Assembly (NCBI RefSeq): GCF_903944925.1
Contig: NZ_CAJATU010000192.1
Coordinates: 1-64,000, forward strand
DNA length: 64,000 nt
Source: an uncultured Rhodopila sp.
GTDB taxonomy: Bacteria > Pseudomonadota > Alphaproteobacteria > Acetobacterales > Acetobacteraceae
Direction of reading: 5' to 3'
Shown here piece after piece: positions 59,704 through 64,000 of the stretch. The position numbers and the translations under genes were made by a program. Every line of letters begins with the position of its first letter. Positions within the stretch are counted from its first letter, which is position 1. The notes under the pieces were generated by a model. The model was not told the origin of the DNA. It did not search any database and saw only the letters and a program-made list of their open reading frames with translations.

Positions 59704-60966
59704 ATGCAAACGATAGAACCCGGCGACGTCGCCTGGGTGCTGACCAGCACCGTGCTGGTGCTGCTGATGACGATACCCGGACTGGCGCTGTTCTATGCCG
59801 GAATGGTGCGGAAAAAGAACCTGCTCGCCATCATGATGCAGTCGTTCAGCCTGTGCGCGCTGATGACCGTTGTCTGGATCGTCGCCGGCTATTCGCTCGC
59901 TTTCACTAACGGCAATGCCTTTATCGGCGATTTTTCCCGCCTGTTCCTCAACGGGCTGGGCGATGCCTGGGACAAGCCCTTCACCCTCGGCGCCGGAACC
60001 GCCAATGCCCAGCCGACGACGATCCCGGAAAGCGTGTTCCTGATGTTCCAGATGGCGTTCGCGATCATCACGCCCGCGGTGGTGACCGGCAGTTGCGCCG
60101 ACAGGATGAAGTTTCCAGCGCTGCTGATGTTCTTCACCCTGTGGTCGCTGCTGATCTACGCCCCGCTGGCGCACTGGGTCTGGAGCCCGAACGGCTGGCT
60201 CGCCAGCTTGGGCATCGCGGACTTTGCGGGGGGCACCGTTGTGGAAATCAACTGCGGCGTGTCCGGCCTGGTGTGCGCGCTCATGCTCGGCCGCCGCCTG
60301 GGCTACGGGCAGGAAAACATGGCGCCATGGAACCTCAGCTATGCCGTCGTCGGCGCATCTCTGCTTTGGATCGGCTGGATGGGATTCAATTCCGGTGGCG
60401 CACTGGGTGCCAACGGCCGTGCCGGCATGGCGGTGCTGGTGACGCAAATCGCCGCCGCGGGCGCCACCATGTCCTGGACCTTCGCGGAGTGGTTCCTGCG
60501 CGGCAAACCCTCGGTGCTCGGGGCGATCTCCGGTTCGATCTCCGGCCTGGTGGCGATCACCCCGGCCGCCGGCTTCGTGCTGCCCGGACCAGCCTTGGCC
60601 ATCGGTGTCGTCGCCGGCATGGTTTGTTTCTGGACCGCCACCGAACTGAAGATCCTGCTGCGTTACGATGACAGCCTCGATGCCTTCGGGGTGCACGGTG
60701 TCGGCGGCATCATCGGCATGCTGGCGACCGGCTGGTTCGCCTTCGGACCGCTATCCGCGACCCGCGACGCCCCGGCGGGCGTCTATTTCGGCGGGTTCCC
60801 GTTGATGCAGGTCCAGGCTGCGGGAATTGCGGTCACCATCGTCTGGTGCGCGTTCGGCAGTTGGGTGCTGCTGAAGATCACCGACCTTGCCATCGGCCTG
60901 CGGGTCAGCAAGGAGGAAGAGCGCGAGGGTCTGGATATCGTGCTGCACGGCGAGCAGGTGTTCTGA
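59704..60966 (+). CDS. amt: Ammonium transporter (Amt family)
   Basis: 420 residues with eleven hydrophobic segments. Signatures: PGLALFYAGMVRKKNLLAIM, SFSLCALMTVVWIVAGYSL, the HWVWSPNGWL His of the pore, DFAGGTVVEINCGVSGLVCA, and DAFGVHGVGGIIGMLATGWF with the twin pore His. It ends with the standard C-terminal tail LRVSKEEEREGLDIVLHG. GGAGA precedes the ATG. No glnK is adjacent, so PII control must come from elsewhere. Confidence 0.95.
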   Translation: MQTIEPGDVAWVLTSTVLVLLMTIPGLALFYAGMVRKKNLLAIMMQSFSLCALMTVVWIVAGYSLAFTNGNAFIGDFSRLFLNGLGDAWDKPFTLGAGTANAQPTTIPESVFLMFQMAFAIITPAVVTGSCADRMKFPALLMFFTLWSLLIYAPLAHWVWSPNGWLASLGIADFAGGTVVEINCGVSGLVCALMLGRRLGYGQENMAPWNLSYAVVGASLLWIGWMGFNSGGALGANGRAGMAVLVTQIAAAGATMSWTFAEWFLRGKPSVLGAISGSISGLVAITPAAGFVLPGPALAIGVVAGMVCFWTATELKILLRYDDSLDAFGVHGVGGIIGMLATGWFAFGPLSATRDAPAGVYFGGFPLMQVQAAGIAVTIVWCAFGSWVLLKITDLAIGLRVSKEEEREGLDIVLHGEQVF

Positions 60967-60969
60967 GGC

Positions 60970-61779
60970 TCAGGTCCCGGTCAGCGGCCGCAGCAACTGG
61001 CGGCCGACGCCGTGTGGCATCGGCGTGTCGATGCCATAGTGCGGCGGCAGCGATCGTGGCAGGTCGTAGGTGCCGAACAGGCGATCCACCCAGGGCAGCA
61101 GGGCGGCATAGTTGCTGTCGCGGTGCGAATCCTTGCTGTGGTGCCAGTGGTGGAACGCCGGAGTCGCCACCAGTCCTTCCAGCCAGCCGAACCGCCAGCG
61201 CAGATTGGCGTGGATGAAGAAGCCCCAGATGGTTCCGGCCAGCACGCCCAGCACCGTTACCATGCCGGATGCGCTCGTCTGCACCAGGCCGAAGGCGTAA
61301 AGCGGCACGAAGCCGCACAAGCGGGTGAATATCAGGTCCACCGGATGCGCCCGGGTATTCACCAGCCAATCGATCTGCTCCGCGCTGTGGTGCACGGAGT
61401 GGAAGCGCCACAGCAAGGGAACCTCGTGCGCCCAGCGGTGGCCCCAGTAGAATCCGACATCGCCGAGGATCAGGGCGATCACGACGCGAAGCCAAACCGG
61501 CAGCGCGCCGGCGGCGGATTGCACGGCGCCGGGAACGATATGATGCAGGCCAACGGCAAGCGCCGCCATGGGCAGGAACAGCACGCTCTTGATGACCAGG
61601 CCGTTCAAAAAGAACCAGCCGCTGTCTTCGAGGAAATCCTTGCGCAAGACGGTCTGCCGGCGGGCCGGGAACAGTCGCTCCAGCGGCACGAAAATCGCCG
61701 CCAGGATCATCATCCAGATGATCAGCCGCAGCACGTCGAACAGCATCGGCCACAGATAGGCGGTCTGCCACGTGGCCAT
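60970..61779 (-). CDS. Sterol desaturase/fatty acid hydroxylase family protein
   Basis: 269 residues. Histidine clusters HRWAHEVPLLWRFHSVHHSAE and FHHWHHSKDSHRDSNYAALLP are the di-iron ligands; several membrane helices flank them (LIIWMMILAAIFVPLERLFP). Function as a lipid hydroxylase/desaturase is inferred. It converges on amt with only three bases between the stops. It resembles the protein at 38677-39696 in family, not closely in sequence. Confidence 0.85.
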   Translation of the reverse strand: MATWQTAYLWPMLFDVLRLIIWMMILAAIFVPLERLFPARRQTVLRKDFLEDSGWFFLNGLVIKSVLFLPMAALAVGLHHIVPGAVQSAAGALPVWLRVVIALILGDVGFYWGHRWAHEVPLLWRFHSVHHSAEQIDWLVNTRAHPVDLIFTRLCGFVPLYAFGLVQTSASGMVTVLGVLAGTIWGFFIHANLRWRFGWLEGLVATPAFHHWHHSKDSHRDSNYAALLPWVDRLFGTYDLPRSLPPHYGIDTPMPHGVGRQLLRPLTGT

Positions 61780-61793
61780 GGGATGCAGTCTCC

Positions 61794-62522
61794 TTAGCGC
61801 GGGCCGCGCCGCCGCAGACGCCGCACCCCGGCCATCACCGCGCAGCCGGCGGCCAGGATCAATGACGAAGCGGGCTCCGGTATCGCGGTGGCCTGCAGGC
61901 TGACGCCGTCGAGCAGCGAGAACGGCGGCACCCCGTCCGGCGTGCCGATGGCGAGGAACGACAGCAACTCGGTCGCGGCGGTCGCCGTGAAGGTGAATGT
62001 CTGCGTGATCCAGCCGGTGAAGCCGTGGCTTACGTTATCCAACACGGGCGTGTACCGGGCATCTGCGCCCAGGCTGACCTCCCATTGCTCGGTCGTGGCG
62101 CCGGTGAAGCCGTATTGCTGCGCCCCGGCCCATTCGAATGTCAGGGCATAGGTCTCGCCGACGGTCAGGCCGGAGATGGATTGCGATATCGGCGCCTGGC
62201 CGAAGGCGCCGTCGGCGCCGATAAAGTTGCCGCCGGCCGGACTCGCGGCGGGCATGCCGTTGGCGGAGCCGCTTTGCGGTCCCCAGAGTATGAGTGAGCC
62301 ATACTGCCCGGGCGAACCGGCCGCATCCGCGGTGCCCGACGCAAACAGGAAGTTGTAGCCGTTGGTCGCCCAGTCGGTGACGGTGGTGTTGTAGCCGGCT
62401 TGCCCGGGACCGTGCGTGCTCAGTTCGAAGTTGCCGTTGGTGACGAGTTCGGTCTGCGCCCTGGCGCCACCGGCGATAACGAACACGGCCGCAGCCGCAA
62501 GAGCCGCCCGCCCCCAGAGCAT
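61794..62522 (-). CDS. PEP-CTERM secreted protein
   Basis: 242 residues from the ATG at 62522, which has AGGAC upstream. Signal peptide (MLWGRAALAAAAVFVIAGGARA), a beta-sandwich-like region (VTNGNFELSTHGPGQAGY, WEVSLGADARYTPVLDNVSH), and the C-terminal sorting signal IPEPASSLILAAGCAVMAG followed by RRLRRRG. Sorted by an exosortase elsewhere in the genome; related to extracellular matrix functions. The frame extends upstream to 62552 with an alternative ATG. Confidence 0.85.
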   Translation of the reverse strand: MLWGRAALAAAAVFVIAGGARAQTELVTNGNFELSTHGPGQAGYNTTVTDWATNGYNFLFASGTADAAGSPGQYGSLILWGPQSGSANGMPAASPAGGNFIGADGAFGQAPISQSISGLTVGETYALTFEWAGAQQYGFTGATTEQWEVSLGADARYTPVLDNVSHGFTGWITQTFTFTATAATELLSFLAIGTPDGVPPFSLLDGVSLQATAIPEPASSLILAAGCAVMAGVRRLRRRGPR

Positions 62523-62691
62523 CGATATCGTCCTTTGTCCGCGAGTCATCACGGAGGCCGATTAAAAGGATGATAGCCGGTTCTGCAACATTTATTTTTT
62601 GTCTAATTAAGTCAGAAATGGTACGTTGACCCGCCACCCGGAACGCCGCCAGCTTGACCGGGGCGCGCAGACCCAACAAGCTGCCGCTCGC

Positions 62692-63165
62692 ATGAGCAGA
62701 CCGGTCACCGAAATGGCAGCCATCGTCCGGCCGGAGTGGATCGACTCCAACGGACATCTCAACCTGGCCTATTACGTAGTGGTTTTCGACCTAGCCACCG
62801 ACGCGTTCTATGCCGCGCTCGGCATCGGCGACGCCTACCGCGACGCCACCGGGTTTTCCTGTTTCACCGCCGAGACGCACACGCTGTATGAACGCGAGGT
62901 GCACCTCGGCGACAAGCTGCTGGTGCGCGCCTGGCTGTTGGGAACAGATGCCAAGCGGGTACATTATTTTCACGAAATGTTTCACGCCGATAGTGGAGAA
63001 CGCTCCGCGGCGCAGGAATTGCTGGCGCTGCACATCGACATGAGCATTCGCCGGGTGGCGCCGTTTCCGGCCGAGCGATACGCCGCGCTGCGCCAGGCGG
63101 TCGCGGACTATGCCCCGGCGACGCCGCCGAAAGGTGCAGGGCGGAAGATTGCGCTGCCCGGGTAA
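62692..63165 (+). CDS. Thioesterase-family (4HBT-like) protein
   Basis: 157 residues in the hotdog family. IVRPEWIDSNGHLNLAYYVV with the D-x-N-G-H-x-N motif, and the ETHTLYEREVHLGDKLLVRAW strand match acyl-CoA thioesterases (YbgC/4HBT-type). The substrate is unknown. The ATG at 62692 was chosen as the first start before the D-S-N-G-H motif. It lies 12 bases before the glycosyltransferase gene. Confidence 0.8.
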   Translation: MSRPVTEMAAIVRPEWIDSNGHLNLAYYVVVFDLATDAFYAALGIGDAYRDATGFSCFTAETHTLYEREVHLGDKLLVRAWLLGTDAKRVHYFHEMFHADSGERSAAQELLALHIDMSIRRVAPFPAERYAALRQAVADYAPATPPKGAGRKIALPG

Positions 63166-63177
63166 TCGCGCATCGCC

Positions 63178-63837
63178 ATGGACGGGCTGTCCGTCGTCAT
63201 CCCCGCGCTGAATGCCGAGGCCCTGCTGGCCGGGACGCTGGCTGCCCTCGGCCCGGACCTGGAGGTCATCGTGGTGGACGGTGGCAGCGCCGACCGCACC
63301 GCCGAGCTTGCCGCCGGGGCGGGCGCCCGCGTGCTGGGCGCGCCGCGCGGACGAGGCGGCCAGATCGCCGCCGGCATCGCCGCCGCGAGCCATCCGTGGT
63401 TGCTGATCCTGCACGCCGACACGCAGCTTGGTGACGGCTGGCGCCAGGCCGTCGCGGCGCACCTGGCGACCCCGGACCGCGCCGGATATTTCCGCTTCGT
63501 CCTCGATAGCCCCGCGAAACGCGCGCGCCGGCTGGAGCGGTTCGTCGCCTGGCGCTGCCGGGTTCTCGGCCTGCCCTATGGCGACCAGGGTTTGCTGATC
63601 CATCGCGACCTGCTGCGCGCCGTTGGCGGGATCAAGCCGCTGCCGCTGATGGAGGATGTCGATCTGGTCCGCCGCCTCGGTCGCGAACGAATGCGCTTGC
63701 TGGCTGCTGACGCGGCCACCTCCGCCGAGCGGTGGGAACGGGAGGGTTATCTGCGCCGCTCCGCCCGCAACCTGTGCTGCCTGTCGTTGTGGTTCGCCGG
63801 GGTGCCGCCGCGGGTTATCCAGCGACTGTACGGATGA
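63178..63837 (+). CDS. TIGR04283-type glycosyltransferase family 2 protein
   Basis: 219 residues. GT-A fold with LSVVIPALNAEALLAGTL, EVIVVDGGSADRTAELA, GRGGQIAAGIAAASHPWLL, LHADTQLGDGWRQA and PLPLMEDVDLVRRLGRE. This is the 'rSAM/selenodomain-associated transferase 2' group, which usually precedes a TIGR04282 gene, as here. The acceptor is unknown. Confidence 0.85.
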   Translation: MDGLSVVIPALNAEALLAGTLAALGPDLEVIVVDGGSADRTAELAAGAGARVLGAPRGRGGQIAAGIAAASHPWLLILHADTQLGDGWRQAVAAHLATPDRAGYFRFVLDSPAKRARRLERFVAWRCRVLGLPYGDQGLLIHRDLLRAVGGIKPLPLMEDVDLVRRLGRERMRLLAADAATSAERWEREGYLRRSARNLCCLSLWFAGVPPRVIQRLYG

Positions 63838-64000
63838 CGGACACTGTCATCGTTTTCGCCCGGGTGCCGCGCCTGGGCACGGTGAAGCGCCGCCTCGCGC
63901 GGGATATCGGCGACCGGGCGGCGTTGCGGTTTCACGTTGCGACCTTGACGGCTTTGCTGCGCGGCCTGCTGGCGGCCCGGCGCTTCAACGTCGTGCTGGC
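63834..64000 (+). CDS. TIGR04282-type glycosyltransferase, partial at the window end
   Basis: The ATG overlaps the preceding stop (ATGA). 55 residues are visible (TDTVIVFARVPRLGTVKRRL then ARDIGDRAALRFHVATLTALL), matching the N terminus of rSAM/selenodomain-associated transferase 1 (arsenosugar-type) enzymes. The rest lies outside the window. Confidence 0.8.
   Translation, partial: MTDTVIVFARVPRLGTVKRRLARDIGDRAALRFHVATLTALLRGLLAARRFNVVL

Noticed and set aside
1-64000. CRISPR array
   Set aside because: No regularly spaced direct repeats of 25-40 bases and no cas genes were seen.

Overview
The window is high-GC, densely packed bacterial DNA with genes on both strands and no rRNA or tRNA that I could recognise. 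The protein families (a MotB with the MWLLNA motif, short-form HisG, rpsF-rpsR-rplI, a FixK/FNR-type box, PEP-CTERM proteins, paired transglutaminase and ATP-grasp/alpha-E genes) suggest an alphaproteobacterium, perhaps Acetobacteraceae (Rhodopila/Acidisphaera-like). That placement is inference; no marker gene in the window settles it.

Layout. 1-1297: the end of an IS1634-type insertion sequence that appears to have cut into a toxin-antitoxin locus, then a Uma2-type nuclease-like gene. 1346-5573: a leftward trio of lipase-like hydrolase, membrane spermidine-synthase-like protein and a Tat-type PCMT-fold methyltransferase. 6068-10950: dut, an MFS exporter, ahcY and a transglutaminase. 11002-16909: a VapBC module with a palindromic operator, an exported propeller protein and a large SWIM/SNF2 helicase. 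17275-21546: methylmalonyl-CoA epimerase followed by what looks like a complete Na+-translocating methylmalonyl-CoA decarboxylase operon ending in a strong terminator; one 52-residue subunit starts with TTG and is easily missed. 21561-27455: a decayed PEP-CTERM gene, a transglutaminase plus ATP-grasp/alpha-E pair and an APC permease.

27818-30282 is the most interesting block: an operon of a Cyc2-like outer-membrane cytochrome-porin fusion, a monohaem cytochrome c and a NapC/CymA-like tetrahaem quinol dehydrogenase. Together these could form a complete electron path between the quinone pool and the cell exterior. 30775-32957 holds hisG and hisD; 33588-35779 a DUF3313 lipoprotein and an OprB-like porin; 35799-39696 two oxidoreductases and a sterol-desaturase-family protein with a perfect FNR/FixK box upstream; 40042-41406 the rpsF-rpsR-rplI operon.

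The right third holds cfa, a MntA/HepT toxin-antitoxin pair, motB-motA in inverted order, a Tat-exported DUF1254 protein, a B12-binding radical SAM enzyme next to a cupredoxin, an AbrB/Doc module with its own operator, a ThDP enzyme, a VOC/hotdog pair, an ammonium transporter behind a sigma-54 promoter and NtrC-like site, a PEP-CTERM protein and rSAM/selenodomain-type glycosyltransferases. Small decayed toxin-antitoxin or accessory genes (280-658, 50948-51305, 57141-57593) mark past gene turnover.
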